Below are positions 1 through 8,288 of a stretch of 64,000 nt of DNA, piece by piece. The translations under genes and the position numbers were made by a program. The notes under the pieces were generated by a model that was not told the origin of the DNA, did no database searches, and saw only the letters and a program-made list of their open reading frames with translations. Location: NCBI RefSeq assembly GCF_001937195.1, contig NZ_MSDO01000001.1, positions 306,186-370,185 on the forward strand. Direction: 5' to 3'. Positions within the stretch are counted from its first letter, which is position 1. Each line of letters opens with the position of its first letter. Source of the DNA: Salinicola socius (GTDB lineage Bacteria > Pseudomonadota > Gammaproteobacteria > Pseudomonadales > Halomonadaceae).

Positions 1-36
1 TCGGTCATCTCTCCGGTTGGTTGGCATGCCGTGGCA

Positions 37-1545
37 TCAATCAGGTTTCAGGCGACGCTTGAACGGCACGCGCAGCCAGCGGAAGAACGGTGTCGCCTGC
101 AGGATCGACAGCAGCGCGAGGATCAGCAGCACGGTGGCGATCGGGCTCTCCAGAAAAACGCCGAAGCTGTCGTTGCCGATCAGCATCGATTGCTGGAAGC
201 TGGTCTCCATCACCGGACCCAGGATCAGACCGATCACCATCGGCGCAGGAGATACTCCGGCCTTGCTCATCCAGTAACCGAACAGACCGAAGCCGAGCAT
301 GAGTCCGACATCGAACAGGCTGTTGTTGATGGCGAAGGCGCCGATGATGCACAGCGTGAGAATCGCGCAGGCGATGAAGCCATCGGGGATCTTGGTCACC
401 GACACGCTCATCTTGGTGAACGCCAACCCCACCACCAGCAGCGCGATGTTGGCGAGAATCACCGCCCAGATCAGGGTGTAGGTGACATCGCCGTAATCGG
501 TCAGCAGATTAGGGCCCGGCAGAATACCCTGCACCATCAGCGCACCCAGCAGGATCGCGGTGGAAGAGCTGCCCGGGATCCCGAGGGCGATGGTGGGGAT
601 CAGTGCGCCACCGACCACGGCATTGTTGGCGGCCTCAGGCGCGGCGACCCCGGCGACCTCTCCCTTGCCGAAGCGGCTCTTGTCCTTGGCGAAGCGCTTG
701 GCCTCGTTGTAGGCGAACCAGCTGGCAGTATCGCCGCCGGTGCCGGGGATCAGCCCAACGACAATACCGATGCCGCTGGAGCGCAGGATGTTGGGCATCA
801 GTTGCTTGATGGTGCTCCACCGCGGCATCAAGCGGTCGGTGATACGGCTCGCCACCTTGCCACCCTGGTGAGAATTCTCGATCAGGGTCAGTGCCTGGGG
901 CACCGAGAACAGTCCGATCAGCGCTACCGTGAAATCGATCCCGCCGAACAGATTGATCTGATCGAAGGTCATCCGTGGCGTGCCCGTCGTCAGATCCATC
1001 CCGACGGTACTGAGCAGCAGACCCAACCCGCCGGAGAGCAGTCCGCTGATGACCGAGCCCTGGGCCAGCGAGCCGATGATGGTGATGCCCAGTACGGCGA
1101 TCGCGAACAGCTCGACCGGACCGAACTCGAGCACCAGCGTGCCGAGGAGCGGCGCCGCCGTCAGCAGCGCGATACCGCTCATCAGCCCACCGAAGAATGA
1201 GGCGAACAGCGACACTCCCAGCGCTTCGCCGGCACGCCCCTGCTGCGAGAGCGGAAAGCCATCGAGAACGGTTGCCGCCGCCGACGGCGTACCGGGCGTG
1301 CGCAACAGAATCGCAGCGATGGAACCGCCATAGGACGCCCCCACGTAGAGCGAAGCCAGCATGCTCAGCCCGGTCGCGGGGTCGAAGCTGAATGTCAGCG
1401 GCAGCAGCAAGGCCAACGCCATCGTTGCCGACAACCCCGGCATCGCCCCGACGAACAACCCCAGCAGCGTCCCGCCAAGGATGCAGGCTATGTTGTTGAA
1501 GCTGAGCACGTTGGTCAGCCCGATCATTACCAAAGAGGAATCCAT
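37..1545 (-). CDS. tctA: Tripartite tricarboxylate transporter large permease (TctA family)
   Basis: This 502-residue, very hydrophobic protein has about twelve membrane segments and the usual TctA length. The N-terminal half carries the family's glycine/proline motif (GLFVGAMPGLSATMA, about residues 29-43), and a second GxxPGTGGD motif occurs near residue 270, as expected from the internal duplication. It would be the main inner-membrane channel that takes up a carboxylate handed over by TctC. It is the last gene of a tctC-tctB-tctA order on the minus strand, 83 bp after tctB. GGAG lies about 10 nt before the ATG. The substrate cannot be read from the sequence; the dehydratase and GntR regulator nearby suggest a sugar acid rather than citrate. 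Confidence 0.93.
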   Translation of the reverse strand: MDSSLVMIGLTNVLSFNNIACILGGTLLGLFVGAMPGLSATMALALLLPLTFSFDPATGLSMLASLYVGASYGGSIAAILLRTPGTPSAAATVLDGFPLSQQGRAGEALGVSLFASFFGGLMSGIALLTAAPLLGTLVLEFGPVELFAIAVLGITIIGSLAQGSVISGLLSGGLGLLLSTVGMDLTTGTPRMTFDQINLFGGIDFTVALIGLFSVPQALTLIENSHQGGKVASRITDRLMPRWSTIKQLMPNILRSSGIGIVVGLIPGTGGDTASWFAYNEAKRFAKDKSRFGKGEVAGVAAPEAANNAVVGGALIPTIALGIPGSSSTAILLGALMVQGILPGPNLLTDYGDVTYTLIWAVILANIALLVVGLAFTKMSVSVTKIPDGFIACAILTLCIIGAFAINNSLFDVGLMLGFGLFGYWMSKAGVSPAPMVIGLILGPVMETSFQQSMLIGNDSFGVFLESPIATVLLILALLSILQATPFFRWLRVPFKRRLKPD

Positions 1546-1628
1546 GCGCGTCTACTCTCCTGCGCTCGATTTGAGCAACGTGGGCCGCCGGTTGTGACGA
1601 GTGCTTACAAGCTGTCCTTGATGAGCGC

Positions 1629-2177
1629 TTATAGAAAGCTCGGCAGCAGCGGAATCGGCAAGCCCAGGAACTGCACGAACACCAGGCAGATCATCGCGAT
1701 CAGCACCGCTCCGGCGATCAACGCGAAGGTCCATTTCACCGTGCGCAGAATCGCCAGCGCCAGGGCCATGAACAGCGCCGTGGCCAGCACGTAGCCGAGT
1801 GTCGTCATCACCGAGACGTAACCCACCGCCAGCAGGAAAATGACGGCGACCGCCGCCCAGCGCCGAGGTTCCGGCGTTGCCTCGCTCGAACCCTCCGCAA
1901 CGGTGTTTACGCCCGTAGCTCCAGCACGGGTCACTCCAGCACCTGCGCCAGTCACTCCCGTACCTGAACCAGCTCCGGCACCGGAGCCGCGAGTGGCCGT
2001 CGCACGGCGCCGGAGGCGAAGTTCGCTGGCCACCATCGCCAGCGACAGCAGCGCCACGGCCACGGCGTAGATCACCGGCATCTGGGCCGCGGCGCGCGGG
2101 TACTGGCTGGCGTCGAAGAAGAAGACGCCGGCCACGACGATGCCGAACACACCCAGCAGCAAACGACTGACATTCAT
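1629..2177 (-). CDS. tctB: Tripartite tricarboxylate transporter small permease (TctB family)
   Basis: This 182-residue protein has four predicted membrane segments, as in TctB proteins. It is the small membrane subunit that works with TctA and the periplasmic TctC. The loop between segments 2 and 3 (about residues 55-100) is an unusual low-complexity stretch rich in Gly, Ala, Thr and Val, encoded by imperfect short DNA repeats (about 1890-1995); most TctB proteins have a shorter, charged loop there. GGAG precedes the ATG at good distance. It lies 32 bp after tctC and is surely cotranscribed. Assignment rests on size, topology and position; TctB sequences are poorly conserved. Confidence 0.88.
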   Translation of the reverse strand: MNVSRLLLGVFGIVVAGVFFFDASQYPRAAAQMPVIYAVAVALLSLAMVASELRLRRRATATRGSGAGAGSGTGVTGAGAGVTRAGATGVNTVAEGSSEATPEPRRWAAVAVIFLLAVGYVSVMTTLGYVLATALFMALALAILRTVKWTFALIAGAVLIAMICLVFVQFLGLPIPLLPSFL

Positions 2178-2209
2178 GGCGCCCTTCTCCTCGCTAGTGC
2201 GTCAGCCAT

Positions 2210-3190
2210 TCAGCGACCGACCTCGTCCTTGACCGACTCCCAGATCCCGCGATAGTCGCTTTCCATCTGCTCGATCATCGCGCGGTAGTCATCTCCGGTG
2301 ACGACATCGAGGTTCATGGCGCGTTTTTCCGCCTGGGCCTGGAAGTCGGGATCCTTGGCCAGAGTCTGGAATGCCTCGATCAGCTGCTGACGAGCCTCAT
2401 CCGGAATGCCCGCCGGTGCGCTGTAACCGCGCGAGGAGCCCGCCACGATATCGACGCCTTTCTCTTTCATGGTGGGCACGTCAGGCAGGCTGGTCAGCCG
2501 CTTTTCGGCGAACACCGCCAGCGCTCTGAGGTTGCCGGACTCGACCTGGCCATAGACGTTGCCCACGTTGTTGAAACTGGCATCGATCTTGCCACCCATG
2601 GCGGCCGTCGCGGAGGGGCCGTCGCCCTGGAACGGTACCTTCTTGAACGACAGGCCCTTGGCCTGCTCGAGCAGGATGGTGGTGAAGAAATCGTCCCCGC
2701 CGACGCCGGAATTGCCGATTGTCACCGTTCCCGGGCTCTGCTCGGCGGCTTCGAAAAGATCCTCGATGGTCTGATAGGGACTGTCAGGGCTGACGACGAC
2801 GATGCCCGGATCGGTCACCACGTTGGCGATCGGGGTCAACTCGTCGGTGCTGTAGGTAATGGCATCGTTCATGATGTAGTTGGTCATCAGCATCGGCGTA
2901 TTGGTGATGCTGATGGTGCCGCCATCCTTGGGCGACTGCTTGGCCAGACGCGTCCAGGCAATGGCACCGGTGGCGCCGGGCATGTATTCGTTGACAAAAT
3001 CGACGCCGAGGATCTCGCTCAGGCGCGGCTGGACCAGCTGTGCCAGGGCGTCACTGCCGCCTCCCGGTTTGAATCCCTGCAGTACGGTGACTTCATCGCC
3101 TCCCACGTAATCGGCGGCTTGCGCCAGGGGAGACAGACTGATGGCCATGGCGGTGATCGTCAGCCAGTGGCGAAGGGCTTTGGCGTGCAT
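2210..3190 (-). CDS. tctC: Tripartite tricarboxylate transporter substrate-binding protein (TctC/Bug family)
   Basis: This 326-residue periplasmic binding protein starts with a Sec signal peptide (MHAKALRHWL... cleaved after AQA, about residue 25). Family features are visible: the GFKPGGGSDALAQ segment after the first strand, the GxTGxxAW loop, VPFQGDGPSATAAMGGKID in the middle, and DVPTMKEKGVD. Bug proteins bind small carboxylates in the periplasm and deliver them to TctA/TctB. GAGGA stands 7 nt before the ATG. The upstream region holds a 15-bp tandem repeat and a palindrome likely recognised by the divergent GntR regulator. Confidence 0.93.
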   Translation of the reverse strand: MHAKALRHWLTITAMAISLSPLAQAADYVGGDEVTVLQGFKPGGGSDALAQLVQPRLSEILGVDFVNEYMPGATGAIAWTRLAKQSPKDGGTISITNTPMLMTNYIMNDAITYSTDELTPIANVVTDPGIVVVSPDSPYQTIEDLFEAAEQSPGTVTIGNSGVGGDDFFTTILLEQAKGLSFKKVPFQGDGPSATAAMGGKIDASFNNVGNVYGQVESGNLRALAVFAEKRLTSLPDVPTMKEKGVDIVAGSSRGYSAPAGIPDEARQQLIEAFQTLAKDPDFQAQAEKRAMNLDVVTGDDYRAMIEQMESDYRGIWESVKDEVGR

Positions 3191-3240
3191 GATCGATTCC
3201 TCTCTGACGGAGTCTGGTTATCGTTATCGTGCTTATTCGT

Positions 3241-3315
3241 TGTCGTACCTATCCTTGTCGTACCTATCCTTGTCGTACCTGTCCTTGTCGTACCTGTCCT
3301 TGTCATGCCTGTTCT
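3241..3315. repeat. 15-bp tandem repeat upstream of tctC
   Basis: Four units (TGTCGTACCTATCCT twice, then TGTCGTACCTGTCCT twice) and a degenerate fifth unit run head to tail without gaps. They lie 51-125 bp upstream of the tctC start codon, between it and the operator-like palindrome, so they probably fall in the promoter or 5' leader of the transporter operon. Confidence 0.95.
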
Positions 3316-3355
3316 TGCCGCGACTGAAAGAACGTATTAATTTATCGATCATATT

Positions 3356-3370
3356 GTCAATAATATTGAC
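3356..3370. promoter_or_regulatory. Probable GntR operator, site 1
   Basis: GTCAATAATATTGAC is a perfect palindrome around a central base, in an AT-rich stretch between the divergent tctC and gntR genes. Thirteen of 15 bases recur (reverse orientation) at 6136-6150 in front of the dehydratase gene. Being shared by the two units that flank the GntR gene is the main reason for calling it that regulator's operator. Confidence 0.65.
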
Positions 3371-3451
3371 GCCAATAGAGACTAAAGCACTAACGTCCTA
3401 CAAAACGGCGCTAAAAGCTGAAAAACTGGCATCATCCGGGAGGTTGACGCA

Positions 3452-3467
3452 GCAGAATCGATTCTGC
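3452..3467. promoter_or_regulatory. 16-bp perfect palindrome upstream of gntR
   Basis: GCAGAATCGATTCTGC reads identically on both strands and lies 118 bp before the GntR start codon. It has no similarity to the 3356 site, so it may bind a second regulator or be a chance palindrome in the 394-bp divergent region (3191-3584). Confidence 0.4.
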
Positions 3468-3584
3468 ACGTTTCGATCATGATTCTTGGTGGGAGTCGTG
3501 CCGAAGCGCCACTTGCCCCACTCCGATCGGCTGCAGACAATGGCCGACAGATCGACGGGAACTTCATCATGACGGGAAACGCTC

Positions 3585-4313
3585 ATGCCAAAGCGAGACA
3601 TCGCTAAATCGACCATCCCCGCTAGCGGTCAGCGGCTCGCCGACGAGCGTGCAGAGGCGACTGCCGAAGCGGTCAGCGTCGCCGATATCGTCTCGGCCAT
3701 CGAAGAGGACATCGTGCTGAATCGGGTGCACCCGAAAGAGAGACTGGTCGAAGAGGACCTGATGCAGCGCTTCGCCGGCAAGCGCCACGTGGTGCGCCAG
3801 GCGCTATTTCAGCTCGAGAACGCCGGTCTGGTGGAACGGATCAAGAATCGTGGCGCCTTCGTCAAATCCTACACACCCGAAGAGGTGGAAGGGATCTATG
3901 TCATGCGTGAGCTGCTGGAAGAGGCCGCCGCGGATCGCATCCCGATGCCGGCCCCGCCCGCGTTGATCGATGCGCTGACCGCCATCCAGTCGCAGCACGG
4001 TGCGGCGGTGGAGAGCGGGGATCTGCGCGCGGTGTTCCATCACAACATCGCCTTCCATCGCACGCTGTTCGCGGCCTGCGGCAACGACTATCTCGCGGAT
4101 ACGATCAACGAGTTCGCGCAGAAGGCCCACGCCATTCGTTTCATCGGCACCACCGATCGCCAGGCGATCCTGCTGGCGCGCGATGAGCACCTCGCCATGA
4201 TCGACGCGCTCAAGCAGCAGGATCGCGCCGAGCTACACCGCCTCTGCTACCAGCATCTCCAGCCCTCGAAAGAGCGTTATCTGCATCTCTACCGGCTCCG
4301 GGAAGGCGGCTGA
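3585..4313 (+). CDS. GntR family regulator, FadR subfamily (FCD domain)
   Basis: This 242-residue protein has an N-terminal winged helix-turn-helix (about residues 30-100; LVEEDLMQRF and VVRQALFQLENAGLVERIKNRGAFV) followed by an all-helical FCD ligand domain with the metal-binding His pattern (FHHNIAFH, EHLAMID, LCYQHL). FCD regulators usually repress catabolic operons until a carboxylate or sugar acid binds. It lies between the TctCBA operon, which diverges from it, and the dehydratase, which converges on it, and a common palindrome stands before both of those units. Local control of uptake plus dehydration of one compound is the natural reading. The Shine-Dalgarno is weak (GGGAA). Confidence 0.9.
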   Translation: MPKRDIAKSTIPASGQRLADERAEATAEAVSVADIVSAIEEDIVLNRVHPKERLVEEDLMQRFAGKRHVVRQALFQLENAGLVERIKNRGAFVKSYTPEEVEGIYVMRELLEEAAADRIPMPAPPALIDALTAIQSQHGAAVESGDLRAVFHHNIAFHRTLFAACGNDYLADTINEFAQKAHAIRFIGTTDRQAILLARDEHLAMIDALKQQDRAELHRLCYQHLQPSKERYLHLYRLREGG

Positions 4314-4341
4314 TACGAGTGATCGGCCTCGAGGCCCGCCA

Positions 4342-6111
4342 TCACTTCGGCACCCGACGCTGGATGTTCGGCGGCCGCAGGAAGGTGAAATCGCAACCCT
4401 GATCCGCCTGGGTGATCTGCTCGAGAAACAGCTTGCGATACCCTCGCTCGGCGGTCAGGGCAATCGGCCGCCAGCCTTCCCGGCGCCGCGCGAGTTCTGC
4501 GTCATCGACCAGCAGCTCGAGGCGGCGTTCGCTCACGCTCAGGCGAATCCGGTCGCCGTTCTCGACCAGCGCCAGCGGCCCGCCCAGGGCGGCTTCGGGC
4601 GTCACGTGCAGCACGATGGAACCCGCCGCCGTGCCGCTCATGCGGCCGTCGGAGATTCGCAACATGTCGCGCACGCCCTGCCGGGCCAGCTTGCGCGGGA
4701 TCGGCAGATAACCCGCTTCGGGCATTCCCGGTGCACCGACGGGTCCGATCCGCTTGAGCACCAGAACATCCTCCGCCGTCACGTCCAGCGCCGGGTCGTC
4801 GATGCGCGCGGCCATGTCCTCGGCATTTTCGAACACCACCGCACGACCTTCGTGCTCCATCAACCGGGCATCGGCGGCCGACTGCTTGATGATCGCGCCA
4901 TCGGGCGCCAGGTTGCCGCGTAAGAAGGCGATCCCGCCGGCCGGATAGAGCGGCGCGTCGAAGCGATGCACCACCTGCTGCTCGAAAGCCGGCACGGCAT
5001 CGATCTCTTCGCCCAGCGTGCGTCCGGTCACGGTCATGGCATCCAGGTGCAGCAGCGGTTTCAGTTCGCGCAGCACGGTCGGCAGCCCGCCGGCACGATG
5101 CAGATCCTCCATGTAGTGCTGACCCGACGGCTTGAGATCGACCAGCACCGGCGTCTCGCGGCTCATCCGATCGAAAGCCGCCAGGTCGATATCGATACCC
5201 ATGCGTCCGGCGATGGCCGTCAGGTGAATGATCCCGTTGGTGGAACCACCGATCGCCAACAGCACCCGCAGCGCATTCTCGAACGCCTTTTCGGTCAGGA
5301 TCCTGTCCGGCGTCACGCGCGTCCTGGCGTTGATCACGGCTTGTCTTCCGGTCGCCTCGGCGACGCGCATGCGATCCGCGGTCACCGCCGGCGGCGAGGC
5401 GCTGCCCGGCAACGCGATGCCCAGCGCTTCGCTGATACACGCCATGGTGCTGGCCGTGCCCATGACCGAGCAGGTACCGACACTGCCGACCAGTTTGGCG
5501 TTGACCTCTTCGATCTCCTGATCGTCGATCTCCTGGCCGCGATACATGCCCCAGTAGCGACGACAGTCGGTACACGCGCCGACACGGACGCCGCGATGGC
5601 CGCTGGTCAGCATCGCGCCGGTCACCAGCTCGAGCATGGGCACATTGGCGGAAGCGGCGCCCATCAACTGGGCAGGCACCGTCTTGTCGCATCCGCCGAT
5701 GAGCACCACCGAATCCATCGGCTGGGCGCGGATCATCTCCTCGGTATCCATCGACATCAGGTTACGCAGGTACATGCTCGTGGGCGTGGAGAAACTCTCG
5801 GCGATCGAGATGGTGGGGAATTCGATCGGCAACCCGCCCTCCAGCATCACCCCACGCTTGACCGCCTCGATCAGTTGCGGCGCATTGCCGTGACAGGGGT
5901 TGTAGCCGCTGCCGGTATTGACGATACCGACAATGGTGCGATTGAGCGCATCGTCGCTGTAACCCGCCCCCTTGATGAAGGCCTTGCGTAGAAACAGCGA
6001 AAACCCGGCGTCGCCGTAGTTCACCAGGCCCTGATTGAGCCCGGTCTGCCGCTCGTCGGCCGGGATGTCTTTCTGCCCGTCGTGCCGCTCGTTACTGGCG
6101 TCGTCTGCCAT
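4342..6111 (-). CDS. IlvD/Edd family dehydratase, probably sugar-acid specific
   Basis: This 589-residue protein belongs to the iron-sulfur dehydratases that remove water from a dihydroxy acid to give a 2-keto-3-deoxy acid. The three cluster cysteines are visible: C73 (NPCHGN), C141 (GGCDKT) and C214 (GTCSVMG). An upstream in-frame ATG at 6210 exists, but the start at 6111 is preferred: GAGGA precedes it at good spacing, and the operator-like palindrome at 6136-6150 would otherwise be inside the gene. The true ilvD is at 23930-25654, so this copy likely serves sugar-acid (arabonate-, xylonate- or galactonate-like) breakdown together with the GntR-linked transporter. The exact substrate is not determinable. 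Confidence 0.88.
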   Translation of the reverse strand: MADDASNERHDGQKDIPADERQTGLNQGLVNYGDAGFSLFLRKAFIKGAGYSDDALNRTIVGIVNTGSGYNPCHGNAPQLIEAVKRGVMLEGGLPIEFPTISIAESFSTPTSMYLRNLMSMDTEEMIRAQPMDSVVLIGGCDKTVPAQLMGAASANVPMLELVTGAMLTSGHRGVRVGACTDCRRYWGMYRGQEIDDQEIEEVNAKLVGSVGTCSVMGTASTMACISEALGIALPGSASPPAVTADRMRVAEATGRQAVINARTRVTPDRILTEKAFENALRVLLAIGGSTNGIIHLTAIAGRMGIDIDLAAFDRMSRETPVLVDLKPSGQHYMEDLHRAGGLPTVLRELKPLLHLDAMTVTGRTLGEEIDAVPAFEQQVVHRFDAPLYPAGGIAFLRGNLAPDGAIIKQSAADARLMEHEGRAVVFENAEDMAARIDDPALDVTAEDVLVLKRIGPVGAPGMPEAGYLPIPRKLARQGVRDMLRISDGRMSGTAAGSIVLHVTPEAALGGPLALVENGDRIRLSVSERRLELLVDDAELARRREGWRPIALTAERGYRKLFLEQITQADQGCDFTFLRPPNIQRRVPK

Positions 6112-6135
6112 GGCATCCTCGTCGTCATAATTATT

Positions 6136-6150
6136 GATAATATTATTGAC
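6136..6150. promoter_or_regulatory. Probable GntR operator, site 2
   Basis: GATAATATTATTGAC matches the site at 3356-3370 in 13 of 15 positions when read on the minus strand. It is 25 bp upstream of the dehydratase start codon, a position where a repressor would block transcription. Confidence 0.6.
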
Positions 6151-6325
6151 ACAAATAACCACAGTTGAGACGTCATGGACATCCGACTTAAGCCGTAACT
6201 GCCCTCGCACGAGGATAATCGTGAAGGATTTAGCAGCCGCCGTTCATCTCACCTAACCTTGTCTGTGGCAGCGGCCCTGACCCGTTGCCGACACCCGCCA
6301 GGACCGCGACACAAGGATGAAGAAG

Positions 6326-6766
6326 ATGACGCTTTTTGAAGACCTGCGTGAAAGTCACGACAAGCAGCGCCGTTTGCTGGACCTGCTGGTCAAGACCCAT
6401 GGCGACAGCGAAGGTCGCGACGAGCTGTTCAAGCGTCTGCGCGCCGAGCTGGAGAACCATGCCGTCGCGGAAGAGCGCGCGCTCTATATTCCGATGATGG
6501 AGCACGACATGACGCAGGAGAAGGCGCGTCACAGCGTTGCCGAGCATCACGAGATCGACGAGCTGATCGAGACGCTGGAAGAGACCGAGTACGACTCTCC
6601 CGGCTGGCTGGCCAGCGCCAAAAAGCTTCAGGATCTGGTGACGCATCATCTCGATGAAGAGGAACAGGAAGTGTTCCAGTTGGCGGGGCGCGCCCTGAGC
6701 GACTCGGAAAAGGCCACCCTGGCCAAGACCTACCGCCACGAGATGGAAGCTCGGGAAGCCAGCTGA
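6326..6766 (+). CDS. Hemerythrin HHE domain protein
   Basis: This 146-residue, mostly helical, acidic protein has the hemerythrin-like cation-binding fold. Histidine and glutamate ligands are spread as expected: ESHDKQR near the start, LENHAVAEERALYIPMMEHD, AEHHEIDELIE and THHLDEEEQEVF. Such proteins bind a di-iron centre and are linked to oxygen, nitric oxide or iron handling in the cytoplasm. An ATG at 6317 is also in frame, but AAGG at 6313-6316 touches it and is well placed for the ATG at 6326, so 6326 is chosen. It appears monocistronic, with the SDR gene 57 bp downstream. Confidence 0.88.
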   Translation: MTLFEDLRESHDKQRRLLDLLVKTHGDSEGRDELFKRLRAELENHAVAEERALYIPMMEHDMTQEKARHSVAEHHEIDELIETLEETEYDSPGWLASAKKLQDLVTHHLDEEEQEVFQLAGRALSDSEKATLAKTYRHEMEAREAS

Positions 6767-6823
6767 TGAAACGGCCGCCTCTCTCGGGGCGGCTACCCTC
6801 GTTCACGACGAAAGGATGCGACG

Positions 6824-7519
6824 ATGTCCCATGACAAGGTCATCTTGATCACAGGCGCCTCGAGCGGGATCGGTGCCGCCACCGCAAAGCTGGCAGTCGA
6901 ATCGGGATATCGCGTTGCCCTGGCCGCTCGCAACACGGACAAGCTCGACGCCCTGGTGGCTTCCCTCGGCGAAGACCATGCGCTGGCGCTCAGTTGCGAC
7001 GTGACCTCCGCCGAGGATCAGCACCGGGTCGTGGCACAGACGCTTTCCCGTTTCGGCCGTCTCGACGGGCTTTTTGCCAATGCCGGCATGGGCGGAACGC
7101 CCGGTGGTTTCAGCGGCGCCGATGCCGAGGTGTGGAAGTCGATGATCCTGACCAACGTCTACGGCGTCGGGCTGTCGATTCAGGCAGCGCTGCCGGCCCT
7201 GCGCGCGAGCCACGGACATGTGCTGCTGACGGGCTCGGCCGCCGGGCGCACCACCATCGCCGGCTCGATGTATAGCGCGACCAAGTGGGCAGTCACCGGT
7301 ATCGGCCACAATCTGAGAGAGGAGCTGCGTGGCTCGGGGATTCGCGTCACGCTGATCGAGCCCGGCATGGTAGACACGCCGTTTTTCGATTCGCCGCCCG
7401 AACAGGCCCTCGAAGAGCAGGACATCGCCAATGCCGTGATCTACGCCTTGAACCAGCCGGAACGCGTCGATGTCAACGAGATACTGATCCGTCCGACGCC
7501 ACCGCGTGACGAGACGTGA
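6824..7519 (+). CDS. SDR family oxidoreductase
   Basis: This 231-residue classical short-chain dehydrogenase/reductase has the NAD(P)-binding TGASSGIG motif (about residues 11-18), the NAG motif (LFANAGMGG), the catalytic Ser (TGSAAG) and the YSATK active-site Tyr/Lys. The end is shorter than in many SDRs and resembles the YdfG/serine-3-dehydrogenase-like group. The substrate is unknown. AAGGA precedes the ATG. Confidence 0.9.
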   Translation: MSHDKVILITGASSGIGAATAKLAVESGYRVALAARNTDKLDALVASLGEDHALALSCDVTSAEDQHRVVAQTLSRFGRLDGLFANAGMGGTPGGFSGADAEVWKSMILTNVYGVGLSIQAALPALRASHGHVLLTGSAAGRTTIAGSMYSATKWAVTGIGHNLREELRGSGIRVTLIEPGMVDTPFFDSPPEQALEEQDIANAVIYALNQPERVDVNEILIRPTPPRDET

Positions 7520-7605
7520 GGCATGTGAGGCGGCCGCGCCGACAGCGAATGCAACTTTTTCTCATCGAAAAACTCTCAGCAACAGCCGCAAAAGGAAGGA
7601 TCCCC

Positions 7606-8190
7606 ATGCTGTTGCCAACGAGACTCCCACATTACCCTCGCCTGACCTGGCTCGCCCCCTTCACGTTGCTGGCCGGCTGCACGGGCGTTCCCGAGGGAAC
7701 GCAGCCGGTCAATGACTTCCGGATCGAGCATTACCTGGGCCAGTGGTACGAGATCGCCCGACTCGACCACGGTTTCGAGGAGGGTCTCGAATGCGTCACG
7801 GCGGAGTACAGCCGCCGCGACGATGGCGACATTCGCGTGATCAATCGCGGCTACGATCCGGCCGAGCAGCGCTGGGAGAGCGCCGAGGGTCGCGCCAGCT
7901 TCGTCGGCGACCCCAGTGTCGGTCATCTCAAGGTCAGCTTCTTCGGCCCCTTCTACGCCGGCTACAGCGTGCTGGCGCTGGATGACAGTTATCAACATGC
8001 GCTCGTCGCCGGTCCGGATCGAGACTACCTGTGGATACTTTCACGTGACCCCACGCTGGACCCGCCCACCTATGCCGGGCTGATCTCCAAGGCACGGGCA
8101 CTCGAGTTCCCTGTCGACGAACTGGTCCAGGTCTCGCAGGATCCGGAAATCTGCCAGCGAACCGGCGCCATCGGAGGAGCGTCTGGCTGA
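7606..8190 (+). CDS. Lipocalin family outer-membrane lipoprotein (Blc-like)
   Basis: This 194-residue protein has a lipoprotein signal with lipobox LLAGC, lipidated Cys at residue 25. The lipocalin signature follows: YLGQWYEIARLDHGFEEGLE (GxW motif), then beta strands ending with DRDYLWILSRDPTL. Bacterial lipocalins such as Blc bind fatty acids or lysophospholipids at the outer membrane. An in-frame upstream start at 7516 would overlap the SDR gene; the start at 7606 has AGGAAGGA 6 nt before it and yields a proper signal peptide, so it is preferred. Confidence 0.92.
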   Translation: MLLPTRLPHYPRLTWLAPFTLLAGCTGVPEGTQPVNDFRIEHYLGQWYEIARLDHGFEEGLECVTAEYSRRDDGDIRVINRGYDPAEQRWESAEGRASFVGDPSVGHLKVSFFGPFYAGYSVLALDDSYQHALVAGPDRDYLWILSRDPTLDPPTYAGLISKARALEFPVDELVQVSQDPEICQRTGAIGGASG

Positions 8191-8288
8191 CCCGAAAGCT
8201 CATGCTTTGGTCGAGAATCAGCGCTCATCCTCTCGCCCCTCCCAACGGGCGTTCTATAGTGGGAGCACCTTTTGACTGGAAGCCTGCC

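Noticed and set aside
1..8. Possible start (ATG preceded by GGAGAG) of a further minus-strand gene after tctA
   Set aside because: Only eight bases lie in the window and the Shine-Dalgarno spacing would be about 2 nt, so no product can be supported.
3241..3315. CRISPR array reading of the tandem repeat upstream of tctC
   Set aside because: Units are contiguous 15-mers without spacers and no cas genes are present.
4966..5991. Long plus-strand frame opposite the dehydratase gene
   Set aside because: It is antisense to a gene with clear iron-sulfur motifs and has His/Arg/Asp-rich composition typical of antisense frames in high-GC DNA.
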